The notes: generated by a model from the letters alone, not told the origin. 64,000 nucleotides of DNA from Pseudomonadota bacterium (GCA_018971485.1 JAGXAQ010000001.1:195371-259370); one strand, 5' to 3'. Counted from the first letter of the stretch, positions 55,327 to 64,000 are shown. Program-made: numbers and translations.

Positions 55327-56426
55327 CAAATCACCTCCAGCTCAGCATGAAGGGCTCCCGCTGCTTTCATCGCCTGGAGAATGGCCAATAAATCCTGCGG
55401 CGTAGCCCCCAGGGCATTCAAGGCACGAACCACATCATCTAGCTCTGCTCCAGATTTAAGTGTTATCAGTTTTCTTTTCTGCTGTTTAATACTGATTTGG
55501 CTTTGTTGTACTACCACCGTCTGCCCACGCCCAAACGGGTTCGGCTGACTAACGGCTGGTGTGCTTTTTATGGTCACGGTCAAATTGCCATGCGCAATTG
55601 CACATTTATCAATAGAAACGCTACGGGTCATAACGATAGAGCCCGTTCTGGCATCAAGCACAATGCGGGCAGGGCCTTCATCCGGATCAACAGGAATATT
55701 GTCTATCTGAGCAAGGAAATTGACACGTTGTTCTGGATTAACAGGCGCACGAACCTCAATGACACGTCCATTAATTGCCTGGGCTGGCTGAGTCAAAGGA
55801 TAAAAAGCATTAATTGCATCACTGACACGATTGGCAGTAATAAAGCTATCCTCGTTTAACTCTATCTGGATAAACCCATTTTTTACAAATTCTGTTGGAA
55901 CGGTTTTTTCAACCGTTGCTCCATTTGGAATCCGTCCTGCTGCCAGATGGTTAACGACTGTACTTGATCCTCCACTTTTAGCCCCAATTCCGGCAACGAC
56001 CATATTACCCTGGGCCATCGCATAAATCTGGCCATCCGCTCCCTTAAGGGGGGTCATCAGTAATGTTCCCCCCACTAAAGAACTGGCATTCCCAATCGAA
56101 GAAACAGTTACATCAATCCTTTGGCCGGGTTGGGCAAAGGCGGGTAAATTAGCTGTAACCATCACTGCCGCCACATTTTTTAGCTGCATGTTGGTTCCAG
56201 CTGGCAAAGACACACCCAGCTTGCCCATCATGTTTAACAAACTTTGAACCGTAAAAGGGGTCTGGGTGGTCTGATCTCCTGTTCCATCCAACCCGACAAC
56301 AAGGCTGTATCCGATTAACTGGTTACTACGCACGCCTGACAGACTGGCAATATCCATGATACGTGTTGCCCAAGCAGGCCGGGAACAAAACAAAACAAGA
56401 CCAATAAATAACAATTTCTTGAACAT
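55326..56426 (-). CDS. flgI: Flagellar P-ring protein FlgI
   Basis: FlgI (366 aa) polymerises around the rod in the peptidoglycan layer. The Sec signal peptide is MFKKLLFIGLVLFCSRPAWA, followed by RIMDIASLSGVRSNQLIGYSLVVGLDGTGDQT, near the family consensus. The C-terminus has ELDDVVRALNALGATPQDLLAILQAMKAAGALHAELEVI. The track ORF starts 44 codons upstream inside flgH; the ATG before the signal peptide is preferred. Confidence 0.97.
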   Translation of the reverse strand: MFKKLLFIGLVLFCSRPAWATRIMDIASLSGVRSNQLIGYSLVVGLDGTGDQTTQTPFTVQSLLNMMGKLGVSLPAGTNMQLKNVAAVMVTANLPAFAQPGQRIDVTVSSIGNASSLVGGTLLMTPLKGADGQIYAMAQGNMVVAGIGAKSGGSSTVVNHLAAGRIPNGATVEKTVPTEFVKNGFIQIELNEDSFITANRVSDAINAFYPLTQPAQAINGRVIEVRAPVNPEQRVNFLAQIDNIPVDPDEGPARIVLDARTGSIVMTRSVSIDKCAIAHGNLTVTIKSTPAVSQPNPFGRGQTVVVQQSQISIKQQKRKLITLKSGAELDDVVRALNALGATPQDLLAILQAMKAAGALHAELEVI

Positions 56427-56433
56427 GCTGTTC

Positions 56434-57087
56434 CTAATAAGGCAAAACAGACAGAAAAAACCGCTGCAACCAACCCATGGTTTGTGCCTGGTTAATATAG
56501 CCCGTACCAATATATTCAATCCGGGCATCCGCCACCTGATAAGATTCAACCGTATCATTGGCCGTAATATTGTCTGGGTTGACTACCCCGCTAAACCGGA
56601 TATTTTCAATTCCCTGGTTCATATGAAGCTCCTTGCTTCCCCCCACTTTTAAATTTCCGTTAGGTAAAACCTGGGTGACGGTCACTGCGATTGTTCCGAC
56701 AATACTGTTATTACTGGCCGATGCGCCTTTTCCAGTAAACTCGCTATCTGAACTAGTAGAAAGCCCTGCTCCCTGAAAAGTTTTTCCTGGTAGCCCATTT
56801 ACCAACGGAACCGAAAAACTACTTTTTCCAACCCGGCTAGCAGATGAATTCGAATTTTTGCTGGCGGCCATGTTTTCATTAATCTGGATTAACAGGGTAT
56901 CCCCAACATTATGGGCTCGGCGATCATCAAAAAACATCTTGTCTCCTGCCTGATATATCGCACCGCTTGTATCAGGTGACGGTGGAGGAGAGGCAACAGC
57001 TGTCAAGGGTTGCTTCATAATTGACGTTTGCGGCAAAACTCCACACCCTCCTAAACACAGAAAAAGAAAATAGGCGATTTTTTTCAT
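56434..57087 (-). CDS. flgH: Flagellar L-ring lipoprotein FlgH
   Basis: FlgH (217 aa) forms the outer-membrane L ring. It has a lipoprotein signal with lipobox LGGC (MKKIAYFLFLCLGGCGV). Family features are GAIYQAGDKMFFDDRRAHNVGDTLLIQINEN, GKGASASNNSIVGTIAVTVTQVLPNGNLKVGGSKEL and FSGVVNPDNI. I chose the ATG with AGGGA upstream, two codons inside the track start. It lies 8 bp after flgG. Confidence 0.96.
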   Translation of the reverse strand: MKKIAYFLFLCLGGCGVLPQTSIMKQPLTAVASPPPSPDTSGAIYQAGDKMFFDDRRAHNVGDTLLIQINENMAASKNSNSSASRVGKSSFSVPLVNGLPGKTFQGAGLSTSSDSEFTGKGASASNNSIVGTIAVTVTQVLPNGNLKVGGSKELHMNQGIENIRFSGVVNPDNITANDTVESYQVADARIEYIGTGYINQAQTMGWLQRFFLSVLPY

Positions 57088-57095
57088 GCACATCC

Positions 57096-57878
57096 CTAAA
57101 TCTGGCTTAAGTTCTGTAACATCTGATCAGCCGTGCTGATAGCCTTGGAATTCATTTCATAGGAGCGTTGTGCTTGAATCATATTCACCAACTCCTCCAC
57201 AACGTTCACGTTTGAATTTTCAACATAACCCTGATCCAGCGAACCCATTCCATTACTCCCAGGAGAATTGGTTGTAGGAGAACCACTGGCAGCCGTTTCC
57301 AAAAACAGATTCTGGCCAATAGCCTGCAATCCCGCCGGATTGATAAAATTAGCCAATTGAATGGATCCAACCTGAACCGGTGACACCGATCCTGGTTCAG
57401 TAACAGTTACTGTCCCATCACTACCTATCGTTAGGTTCGACGAGTTGGGAGGGACGGTAATCGCAGGCTGCACCACATAACCACTTGAGGTTACGACCTC
57501 TCCTTGATTATCGAGCTGAAAACTTCCATCTCTTGAATAAGCGGTTGACCCATCGGGCATTAGCACCTGAAAAAACCCCTGCCCATCAATAGCCACATCC
57601 AACTGGTTTCCTGTTTTTTGAAGATTGCCCTGAGTAAAAATTTTTTCCGTTGCAACGGTCTGCACCCCTGTTCCCAACTGTAACCCGCTTGGTAACTGTG
57701 TTTGCTGGGAAGATTGTGCGCCTGCCTGCCTTACATTTTGATATAGCAAATCCTGAAAAACCGCCCTTGATTCCTTGTAACCATTTGTACTGACATTCGC
57801 AAGATTATTGGTAATCACGTCAAGCTGGGTCTGTTGTGCTTCAAGACCTGTTTTGGCAATTGCAAGCGCTCCAAACAT
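57096..57878 (-). CDS. flgG: Flagellar distal rod protein FlgG
   Basis: FlgG (260 aa) forms the distal rod. The N-terminus ([43 protein letters not shown]) and the C-terminus ([43 protein letters not shown]) are close to consensus. Length is exactly typical. AAGGGG precedes the ATG. Confidence 0.98.
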   Translation of the reverse strand: MFGALAIAKTGLEAQQTQLDVITNNLANVSTNGYKESRAVFQDLLYQNVRQAGAQSSQQTQLPSGLQLGTGVQTVATEKIFTQGNLQKTGNQLDVAIDGQGFFQVLMPDGSTAYSRDGSFQLDNQGEVVTSSGYVVQPAITVPPNSSNLTIGSDGTVTVTEPGSVSPVQVGSIQLANFINPAGLQAIGQNLFLETAASGSPTTNSPGSNGMGSLDQGYVENSNVNVVEELVNMIQAQRSYEMNSKAISTADQMLQNLSQI

Positions 57879-57895
57879 TTAATTTCCCCTTCTAA

Positions 57896-58642
57896 TCAAG
57901 CTAACACCAAAATTTGATCCGCTGAAGTCCCGTTATTCTGCGTTGTTTTAATTAATTGCATATCCATATCAAATTGTCTGGACAGACTGATCATTTGAGT
58001 CATTTCATCCACCAGATTGACATTGCTCCCCTCTAAGGCACCGCCCTTGATTTTGACGTTATCATCAACCACTAGCCGCTTTCCGTTCTTTGTATAGAAC
58101 AGGCCGTTTGCCCCCTTTGATATTTGACTCGCCCTGGGATTAACCAGCCTGATTCTTCCCAGCTCATTTACTGAATTAAGTGTTTGGCCAAACGGTGTCG
58201 GAACACCAGAAACAGTTCCATCAGAAGCTATGGTGATTTTTGTGGCAGGAGGGATAGTAATGGGAGTGCCGGTATCAGAGACGACTTCATTACCCTCTTT
58301 CGTTTCTAAAATACCTCCCTTCCCAATCATCAGGTTCCCGTCACGGGTATAGGCTTCCTTTCCAGCCTGATCCTTAACCACAAAGAACCCGGGCCCAGTA
58401 ACAGCTATATCCAGAGGATTTCCGGTATAACTAATTGTTCCGCTAGACAGGTTGGAAGCTGTTGAACTATTAACAACATAAGCACTGGCCGAATGTCCGC
58501 CTCCAGGAGGCATATAGGAACTAAAAACCTCCTGATCAGCCCTAAACCCTGTTGTATTAACATTGGCAAGATTGTTAGCAACCATTTCCTGGGCAAGCTC
58601 AACATGATTTGCCCCTGACATAACCACATAAAGTAATCCCAT
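57896..58642 (-). CDS. flgF: Flagellar proximal rod protein FlgF
   Basis: FlgF (248 aa) is a rod component. It shows the rod/hook-family N-terminal block (ANHVELAQEMVANNLANVNTTGFRADQEVF) and a C-terminal helix (LEGSNVNLVDEMTQMISLSRQFDMDMQLIKT). The order flgE-flgF-flgG and the size identify it as FlgF. It is 12 bp downstream of flgE. Confidence 0.96.
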   Translation of the reverse strand: MGLLYVVMSGANHVELAQEMVANNLANVNTTGFRADQEVFSSYMPPGGGHSASAYVVNSSTASNLSSGTISYTGNPLDIAVTGPGFFVVKDQAGKEAYTRDGNLMIGKGGILETKEGNEVVSDTGTPITIPPATKITIASDGTVSGVPTPFGQTLNSVNELGRIRLVNPRASQISKGANGLFYTKNGKRLVVDDNVKIKGGALEGSNVNLVDEMTQMISLSRQFDMDMQLIKTTQNNGTSADQILVLA

Positions 58643-58654
58643 AAATTAAATACC

Positions 58655-59887
58655 TTATTGAAGACTGGTTATGGTTTGCAAAATAGCATCCTCTGTTTTA
58701 ATGCTTTGGGCATTGGCTTGATACACACGCTGGGCTGTAATCATATTGACAAGCTCAGTGGTCAAATCAACATTCGATTGTTCCACCGCAGAAGACTGAA
58801 GAACACCGAGAGTACCGGTTCCAGGTGTTCCAACCAAAGGAGGCCCAGAATCAGATGTTTCTGAAAACTGGTTGTTCCCGTTAGGCTGCAAAGCCTGTTG
58901 ATCCACAAAATCTGCAAGGGCCACCTGACCCAGTGTTAAAGTCTTACCATTCGTGTAATTACCTAAAATATCTCCGTTACTGCCAATATTAAAACCGGTC
59001 AACTGGCCGGAAGAAGAACCGTTCTGCGCTATACTATTAACATTAAAACTGCTTCCAAACTGGGTCGTTCCTGTTTGATCAAGAGTAAAACTAAGTGGTG
59101 CTGCGCTTCCGCCAACACTTGCTGTAATCGTAACGGGTTGTGCGGCCTGTGTCGTAGCATCCATTGAACCATTGGTGTTGAACGTCATTGTTTCAATGGG
59201 GTTACCCGTTAAAGCTGTACCATCTATTGCGCCAAACACATCCCATTTATTACTGCTGGTTTGCGTTTTCATCCAATAAAGAGATAAAACATGGGAATTA
59301 CCCAAACTGTCATAAATATTGGTTGAGGTTGAGCTGGTATAAGTAGAAGGGTCATTTAAATTAAAGTTGGCTGGAACCAAGTCAGGTGTGTTTGCATCCA
59401 GATTAGAGCTGACTGAAACAGTTGAAGTTGTAATAGGTGCAAGAGAATTTCTAGACAACTGCAAGACAGTAGGGGCAGATTTAATGATATTTCCACTGGA
59501 ATCAGCAGGATATCCCGTTAACATTAAACCATCTGAACTGATAATATTATTAGTGTTATTAATAGAAAACTGTCCGTTTCTAGAGTAAGTAATCGTATTG
59601 TCAGGAGCGCTCATTCTAAAAAACCCCCCACCACTTATGGCCAAATCCAAGGGATTGCTGGTAGAGGTAATGGACCCTTGTGTAAATTGTTGTGATATTC
59701 CGGAAATGGACGTGCCTATTCCAACCTGGCTTCCTCCTGTACCATTCAAGGCATTGGCATATACATCTGAAAACTCTGCTGTCCCACTTTTAAACCCGAC
59801 TGTATTGGCATTAGATACATTATTACCAATTACATCAAGATTTTGAGCTGCGGCATTCAAACCACTCAACGCTTGCTGGAAACTCAT
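58655..59887 (-). CDS. flgE: Flagellar hook protein FlgE
   Basis: FlgE (410 aa) builds the hook. The N-terminus (SFQQALSGLNAAAQNLDVIGNNVSNANTVGFKSGTAEFSDVYA) and C-terminus (VEQSNVDLTTELVNMITAQRVYQANAQSIKTEDAILQTITSL) are diagnostic. The central D1/D2 region is Asn/Ser/Thr-rich. AAGGGGGAA precedes the ATG; it follows flgD by 12 bp. Confidence 0.97.
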   Translation of the reverse strand: MSFQQALSGLNAAAQNLDVIGNNVSNANTVGFKSGTAEFSDVYANALNGTGGSQVGIGTSISGISQQFTQGSITSTSNPLDLAISGGGFFRMSAPDNTITYSRNGQFSINNTNNIISSDGLMLTGYPADSSGNIIKSAPTVLQLSRNSLAPITTSTVSVSSNLDANTPDLVPANFNLNDPSTYTSSTSTNIYDSLGNSHVLSLYWMKTQTSSNKWDVFGAIDGTALTGNPIETMTFNTNGSMDATTQAAQPVTITASVGGSAAPLSFTLDQTGTTQFGSSFNVNSIAQNGSSSGQLTGFNIGSNGDILGNYTNGKTLTLGQVALADFVDQQALQPNGNNQFSETSDSGPPLVGTPGTGTLGVLQSSAVEQSNVDLTTELVNMITAQRVYQANAQSIKTEDAILQTITSLQ

Positions 59888-59899
59888 ACTTCCCCCTTG

Positions 59900-60565
59900 C
59901 TACATAATTTGCTGAATATTACTGGCAGAAAAACTACCCAGCCCATTTACATTAATTCCTAATGTTCCATTATTAATTGAGACACTCCCTATGGTCCCAC
60001 TTGCTAAAACTGGAACAGTTGTCTGTTTTCCATTTTGAAGAACTGATGCAGTTACTGAATACAATCCATCCGGAAGTGTTTGTCCTGAAGCACGCGTTCC
60101 ATTCCAGGAAAACGGGACTGTTCCTGCCGCCTGCCCCCCCAAATTAATACTTTGGATAACATTTCCTGAAGCGTCGGTAATGTTAACCACCAATTGATTA
60201 GTAGCTGACGATAAATTAACAGCCCCGGAAGCCTGTCCATTTAACAAAGCAATTTGATTATTTGGAACAAGAACCGTTTTTCCAATTAATCCCGTAGCCT
60301 GAAGGGATTGATTGGCATTCATCGTTGAAATAAGGCCAGATACAGAAGAATCCAGGGACTGAATCCCGCTAACTGTTGAAATCTGGGCCAACTGAGAAGT
60401 AATCTGGGAGTTGTTCATGGGATTTAATGGATCTTGATTTTGCAACTGGGAAACCAGAAGCGTAATAAACTGGTTTTGAATATCTTGTGCAGATGTTCCT
60501 GAAAGTAAAGAATTTGTTGAAGCTGAATTTGTTGAAGCTGAATTGCTTGTCGCTGAAATAGTCAT
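59900..60565 (-). CDS. flgD: Hook-assembly scaffold protein FlgD
   Basis: FlgD (221 aa) caps the growing hook. The N-terminal motif NQFITLLVSQLQNQDPLNPMNNSQITSQLAQIS is highly conserved. The C-terminal part has the FlgD Tudor/FnIII-like domain (VNITDASGNVIQSINLGGQAAGTVPFSWNGTRASGQTLPDGLY). The N-terminus carries a short repeated SASTNSA tract. It lies between flgC and flgE. Confidence 0.97.
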   Translation of the reverse strand: MTISATSNSASTNSASTNSLLSGTSAQDIQNQFITLLVSQLQNQDPLNPMNNSQITSQLAQISTVSGIQSLDSSVSGLISTMNANQSLQATGLIGKTVLVPNNQIALLNGQASGAVNLSSATNQLVVNITDASGNVIQSINLGGQAAGTVPFSWNGTRASGQTLPDGLYSVTASVLQNGKQTTVPVLASGTIGSVSINNGTLGINVNGLGSFSASNIQQIM

Positions 60566-60579
60566 GGCGGATTTCCTTT

Positions 60580-60984
60580 TTATTGACCTAATGTCAATGT
60601 TTTAACCAAAAGCTGTTTTGCAGTATTCATAATATCCACATTCGTGCTGTAAGCTCTTGATGCAGATATCATATCAATCATTTCATTAATAGGATTAATG
60701 TTAGGTTTAGCTACAAATCCTTTTGCATTGGCATAAGGGTTGTTTGGTTCATAAACCATTTTCGGGGGGGATTGATCTTCTATAATTCCAGCGACCCTGA
60801 CTCCTTCTCCAGCAGAGCCATTTAAAGGATCAACCCTAAATTCCACCTCCTTGGCACGATATGGCTGGCGGGTAATCGGATTGATACTATCGTCATTAGC
60901 TAAATTACTGGCCACAACATTCAATCGAACTGATTCTGCAGATAGGGCAGAATTGGCAATATTAAATACTGAAAACAAAGACAT
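60580..60984 (-). CDS. flgC: Flagellar proximal rod protein FlgC
   Basis: FlgC (134 aa) is a proximal rod protein. It shows FNIANSALSAESVRLNVVASNLANDDSINPITRQPYRAKEVEF and the C-terminal NPINEMIDMISASRAYSTNVDIMNTAKQLLVKTLTLGQ. Size is exactly typical. It lies 3 bp after flgB with AGGAT before the ATG. Confidence 0.98.
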   Translation of the reverse strand: MSLFSVFNIANSALSAESVRLNVVASNLANDDSINPITRQPYRAKEVEFRVDPLNGSAGEGVRVAGIIEDQSPPKMVYEPNNPYANAKGFVAKPNINPINEMIDMISASRAYSTNVDIMNTAKQLLVKTLTLGQ

Positions 60985-60987
60985 AAA

Positions 60988-61383
60988 TTATCCTGTAATG
61001 GCTTGCTGCATTGTTTTTATTTCTTGTGTCATAAAAGTCAGTGTTGCTTCGTACTTTAAAGCATTGCCTGTAAATTCTGCTCGAACCTGATTCATATTTA
61101 CGGTATTTCCATCTAACCTGGTTGAAGTTGCTGGAATAACAAATGTACCTGGGTATCTGTTTATTTCTGCCTGATCGGAAAATTGATTTTCAGAATTTTT
61201 TTTAAGTGATAAAGCTCCAGTGACATGATTTAATGCATTATGAAAAGCAGTTCTAAAGTTGACATCTTTTGCCTGAAAATAGGGGGTATCAGCATTAGCA
61301 ATATCAGATGCCAATATTTCCTGACGAAAAGAACGGACATTTAATGCTGTATTATAAAATTGCATGACAGGATCTGTTAGCAT
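60988..61383 (-). CDS. flgB: Flagellar proximal rod protein FlgB
   Basis: FlgB (131 aa) is the first gene of the flgBCDEFGHIJKL run. It shows FYNTALNVRSFRQEILASDIANADTPYFQAKDVNF and a C-terminal VRAEFTGNALKYEATLTFMTQEIKTMQQAI. The ribosome site is weak. A sigma-54-type promoter lies about 35-50 bp upstream, and a long perfect palindrome about 105-140 bp upstream. Confidence 0.97.
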   Translation of the reverse strand: MLTDPVMQFYNTALNVRSFRQEILASDIANADTPYFQAKDVNFRTAFHNALNHVTGALSLKKNSENQFSDQAEINRYPGTFVIPATSTRLDGNTVNMNQVRAEFTGNALKYEATLTFMTQEIKTMQQAITG

Positions 61384-61418
61384 GGTTTTTTCTACTTTAT
61401 TTTACCTGGTGTAAAATA

Positions 61419-61434
61419 AGCAGAAATCGTACCA
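61419..61434 (-). promoter_or_regulatory. Sigma-54 promoter of the flgB operon
   Basis: Minus-strand TGGTAC-GATTT-CTGCT keeps the GG-N10-GC core and deviates from TGGCAC-N5-TTGCT at two positions. It points to flgB; the start site would be near 61408, about 25 nt before the ATG. FlrC is the likely activator. Confidence 0.72.
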
Positions 61435-61488
61435 GATCTTATTTTGTCTTATCTAGATGAATATAATGTATTTTATTATTTCTTTTTG

Positions 61489-61525
61489 TTTTTCATTGCC
61501 GGCAAAAATTGCCGGCAATGAAAAA
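61489..61525. repeat. Perfect 37-bp inverted repeat, possible enhancer for flgB
   Basis: Two perfect 17-bp arms (TTTTTCATTGCCGGCAA and its complement) flank AAA. The centre is about 100 bp upstream of the predicted flgB start site, where sigma-54 activators usually bind. Neither side has the T-run of an intrinsic terminator, so an operator or enhancer is more likely than a terminator. Confidence 0.7.
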
Positions 61526-61578
61526 ATTTGCCGTATTAATCAAAATTAATTTTCATTTAATAAAACACGAAAATTAAA

Positions 61579-61678
61579 TGTGGATAACCTGTTTCTAAGG
61601 ATGAAACACTTTGTGAATAACCCCCACAAATTCTGTGGCTTGTTTTTTTGTCCCTTTTTCATGCACTATTTATGCACA
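61579..61678. promoter_or_regulatory. Cluster of three DnaA boxes
   Basis: TGTGGATAA (61579-61587, the complement of the high-affinity box TTATCCACA), TGTGAATAA (61612-61620, complement of TTATTCACA) and TTATGCACA (61670-61678) all fit TTATNCACA exactly. They lie beside an A+T-rich tract. Function is not established: a DnaA-titration or regulatory site, or an origin element. Confidence 0.65.
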
Positions 61679-61801
61679 AGATAAAGACCCTGTTTATAAC
61701 GCCCTAACTTCATAATAATAAAGCCATAGCCTATTTAATCCAGAAAATAAGACATCTTTATTAGATATTATTATTCTTATATTTAAATACTTATAAATAT
61801 A

Positions 61802-61823
61802 AAAAGCCCCATGATTGGGGCTT
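61802..61823 (-). terminator. Intrinsic terminator of lgt
   Basis: The 8-bp perfect stem AAAGCCCC / GGGGCTTT with a 6-nt loop, read on the minus strand, is followed by TTATATTTATAAG (the stem itself ends in a T-run). It lies 27 bp after the lgt stop codon. Confidence 0.82.
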
Positions 61824-61849
61824 TAGTTAATAATTAGTCATACTAGATT

Positions 61850-62662
61850 TCAAATATTGTTTTTTTTCTGTTGCGATTTATGCCTGGATTTTTTATTTAT
61901 TACTATAAACATAATAATACCTATAATAATCATAGGTAAACTTAACCATTGCCCCATGGTAAGACCTAATGCTAAATAACCTAAAAAGGGATCAGGAGCA
62001 CGGGTAAATTCAACTAGAAATCGTGCTGTTCCATATCCAATTAAAAAAAGTGCAGAAACTTTTCCGGCTTCTCTGGGCTTTTTAGAATAAATCCACAGAA
62101 TAAAGAAAAGAACAATCCCTTCGAGAGCAAATTCATAAAGCTGGGAAGGCTGTCTTGGTAAGTTATCTGTACTAGGAAAAACCATGGCCCAGGGAAGGTG
62201 AGATACCCGGCCAGGTAGTTCCCCATTTATAAAATTTCCAAGTCTTCCTGCACCTAGGCCAAGAGGAACAAGTGGAGCTATAAAATCCATAATGTCCAGC
62301 CATTTTCGATGGTGTTTTTTTGCATAAATGGCCATGGCTAATAAAACACCTAAAAGCCCTCCATGAAACGACATACCTCCCTGCCAGACATGGAGGATCT
62401 GCCAAGGATGTGCAAAATAAAAATCCGGCTGGTAAAATAAGACATACCCTAAACGGCCACCTAATACAACACCCAGAACACCATAAAATAGCAAATCATC
62501 CATATCTGAATATTGCCAGCCTGTTTCCGGACGAGTACGTATACGATATCGTCCTAGATATAAAGCCATCAAAAAACCAGCAAGGTACATAAGACCATAC
62601 CAATGTACTTCTAGAGGACCAATTGAAAATGCTACGGGATTAATATGCGGATGTACTAACAT
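61850..62662 (-). CDS. lgt: Prolipoprotein diacylglyceryl transferase
   Basis: Lgt (270 aa) is a polytopic inner-membrane enzyme that adds diacylglycerol to the lipobox cysteine of prolipoproteins, for example FlgH here. The family signature appears as [18 protein letters not shown], with [12 protein letters not shown] near the N-terminus, [12 protein letters not shown] and R-containing [10 protein letters not shown]. Seven or so membrane helices are visible. It is divergent from ilvD, a neighbourhood common in betaproteobacteria. Confidence 0.97.
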   Translation of the reverse strand: MLVHPHINPVAFSIGPLEVHWYGLMYLAGFLMALYLGRYRIRTRPETGWQYSDMDDLLFYGVLGVVLGGRLGYVLFYQPDFYFAHPWQILHVWQGGMSFHGGLLGVLLAMAIYAKKHHRKWLDIMDFIAPLVPLGLGAGRLGNFINGELPGRVSHLPWAMVFPSTDNLPRQPSQLYEFALEGIVLFFILWIYSKKPREAGKVSALFLIGYGTARFLVEFTRAPDPFLGYLALGLTMGQWLSLPMIIIGIIMFIVINKKSRHKSQQKKNNI

Positions 62663-62929
62663 TAAAATAAATCCTAAAGATAAAAGAAATTCAGGATAAA
62701 AAAATTATTCATAAACTTTTGAATAGTGATTTGATAATTAAATAAAGATTCCATTTTTATTTCATGATTTTAATCTTGCTACATGCTAACGCTTTTTTAT
62801 AGAAAAGCAACCTGTTGAGAAACAGGTTTTGATATTACACATCAAGAAAAATCCAAATCTGGTAAAATCATTTGAATGCTATAAATGAAAAAAAGTTCAC
62901 TGTGGCAAGTAATTTAGGAGATGGAAAGC

Positions 62930-64000
62930 ATGTCCCGGAATCAAAGAAGCCAGATAGTTACCAAAGGAATACAGCGCGCGCCTAACCGCGCCATGTTACG
63001 GGCAACGGGATTTAAAGAACAGGATTTTGATAAACCAATCATTGGGATAGCTAATAGCTATAGCACAATTACACCTTGTAATATGGGAATTAATTTATTA
63101 GCAGAACGAGCCATTAAAGCAATACAGATTGCAAATGGAATGCCTCAGGTCTTTGGTACGATTACAATTTCTGATGGCATTTCAATGGGAACAGAGGGAA
63201 TGAAATATTCCCTGGTCTCTCGAGAAGTAATAGCTGATTCAATAGAAACAGTTGTTAATGGTCAAAGTATGGATGGAGTGTTAGCCATTGGAGGGTGTGA
63301 TAAGAACATGCCCGGATGCATGATAGCAATTGCCCGTTTAAATGTACCGGCAATTTTTGTATATGGTGGAACGATAAAACCCGGACATTATAATGGCCGT
63401 GACTTAACTATAGTAAGCGTATTTGAAGCAGTAGGAGAATATACGGCCCAGAAAATAGATAAACAGGAACTTTTAGAAGTTGAAAAACATGCCTGTCCAG
63501 GCGCAGGCTCATGTGGAGGAATGTATACAGCCAACACCATGTCTTCTGCAATCGAGGCTCTGGGCATGAGTCTGCCGTATTCTTCAACTATGGCGGCAGA
63601 AGATAAGGAAAAAGCAGATAATACTGCAGAAAGTGGAAAAATTCTTTTGCAAGCTGTTGATAAAAAGCTGCTTCCCAGACAGATCATGACCAGAAAAGCA
63701 TTTGAAAATGCGATTGCTGTTGTAATGGCAATAGGGGGATCTACCAATGCCGTATTACATTTACTGGCTATTGCCCATGCAGCAGATGTTCCTCTAACTA
63801 TTGATGATTTTGAAGAAATCAGAAATCGTGTACCAGTCATCTGTGACTTAAAACCTTCAGGACGATATGTAGCAACAGATTTACATCAAGCGGGAGGAAT
63901 TCCCTTGGTGATGAAAATGTTATTGAATCATGGACTTTTACATGGAGACTGTTTGACTATTACAGGAAAAACAGTATCCGAAAATTTATTAAATGTTCCA
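62930..64000 (+). CDS. ilvD: Dihydroxy-acid dehydratase, 5' part
   Basis: The frame runs off the window edge, so it is not in the ORF track; 357 codons are present of about 560. IlvD is the Fe-S enzyme of the third step of valine, leucine and isoleucine biosynthesis. It begins [27 protein letters not shown]. The cluster ligands appear in [16 protein letters not shown] and [16 protein letters not shown], along with [21 protein letters not shown] lies nine bases before the ATG. A short hairpin (62809-62828) lies about 100 bp upstream in the leader region. Confidence 0.96.
   Translation, partial: MSRNQRSQIVTKGIQRAPNRAMLRATGFKEQDFDKPIIGIANSYSTITPCNMGINLLAERAIKAIQIANGMPQVFGTITISDGISMGTEGMKYSLVSREVIADSIETVVNGQSMDGVLAIGGCDKNMPGCMIAIARLNVPAIFVYGGTIKPGHYNGRDLTIVSVFEAVGEYTAQKIDKQELLEVEKHACPGAGSCGGMYTANTMSSAIEALGMSLPYSSTMAAEDKEKADNTAESGKILLQAVDKKLLPRQIMTRKAFENAIAVVMAIGGSTNAVLHLLAIAHAADVPLTIDDFEEIRNRVPVICDLKPSGRYVATDLHQAGGIPLVMKMLLNHGLLHGDCLTITGKTVSENLLNVP

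Larger units (their letters stand above)
61384..61849. other. Non-coding region between flgB and lgt
   Basis: No open frame of note lies in these 466 bp. Reading from flgB outward it holds a sigma-54-type promoter, a perfect 37-bp dyad, an A+T-rich segment with a 9-bp inverted repeat (TTAATTTTC / GAAAATTAA), three DnaA boxes, and the lgt terminator. Confidence 0.85.

Noticed and set aside
61624-61638. Short hairpin CCACA-AATTC-TGTGG followed by a T-rich run on the plus strand
   Set aside because: Only five base pairs, and no plus-strand gene lies upstream to need a terminator; it also lies within the DnaA-box region.

Overview
The window (about 45% G+C by eye) is chromosomal, protein-dense and starts next to the replication origin region: its first 149 bases are the 3' end of dnaN, followed at once by a perfect parS site and then gyrB. 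The gene neighbourhoods gyrB / topA-smg-LysM / def-fmt-rsmB-DUF4390-ntrY-ntrX and lgt divergent from ilvD resemble Betaproteobacteria. The flagellar control set (FlhF, FlhG, FlrB/FlrC, FliA/FlgM, CheV) is the polar-flagellum type known from Vibrio and Pseudomonas. My best guess is a motile betaproteobacterium; I cannot name the genus. No IS element, prophage, CRISPR array, tRNA or rRNA was seen. Layout: 1-2722 (+) dnaN end, parS, gyrB. 2798-6775 (-) LysM protein, Smg (DUF494), topA. 6873-13812 (+) peptide deformylase, Met-tRNA formyltransferase, 16S rRNA m5C methyltransferase RsmB, DUF4390 protein, NtrY-like kinase, NtrX-like regulator with a degenerate AAA+ domain, small TPR protein. 13809-35111 (-) read in transcription order: flrB, flrC, fliE, F, G, H, I, J, K, L, M, N, O, P, Q, R, flhB, flhA, flhF, a degenerate flhG, fliA, flgA, flgM, flgN. 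35264-44350 (+) an oppositely oriented island of two tandem cheV genes, cheY, cheZ, cheA, motA, motB and a large TPR glycosyltransferase-like gene. 44328-61383 (-) in transcription order flgB, C, D, E, F, G, H, I, J, K, L, fliC, flaG, fliD, fliS, fliT, a frameshifted DUF2802 gene, a second FliK-like gene and a FlhB C-terminal-domain gene. 61384-61849 is non-coding. 61850-62662 (-) lgt; 62930-end (+) ilvD, cut by the window edge. How it works together: the window holds almost a complete flagellum (export gate, C ring, rod, hook, filament, stator), its chaperones, and a three-tier transcriptional logic readable from promoters. Sigma-54-type sites (GG-N10-GC) lie before flgB and fliK, with a weaker candidate before fliE, and would be driven by FlrC. 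Sigma-28-type sites (TAAAGTTT-N11-GCCGATAA-like) lie before flgM, fliC and cheV and would be driven by FliA, which FlgM restrains. Most interesting items: a perfect 37-bp dyad about 100 bp upstream of the flgB start site, whose core CGGCAA-N3-TTGCCG recurs inside fliK; a cluster of three DnaA boxes in the flgB-lgt gap, more than 61 kb from dnaN; the parS site abutting dnaN; degenerate NtrX and FlhG nucleotide-binding sites; an apparent frameshift in the DUF2802 gene; a duplicated flagellin variable region; and an uncharacterised C-terminal extension on the glycosyltransferase. I found no wholly new defence or mobile system.
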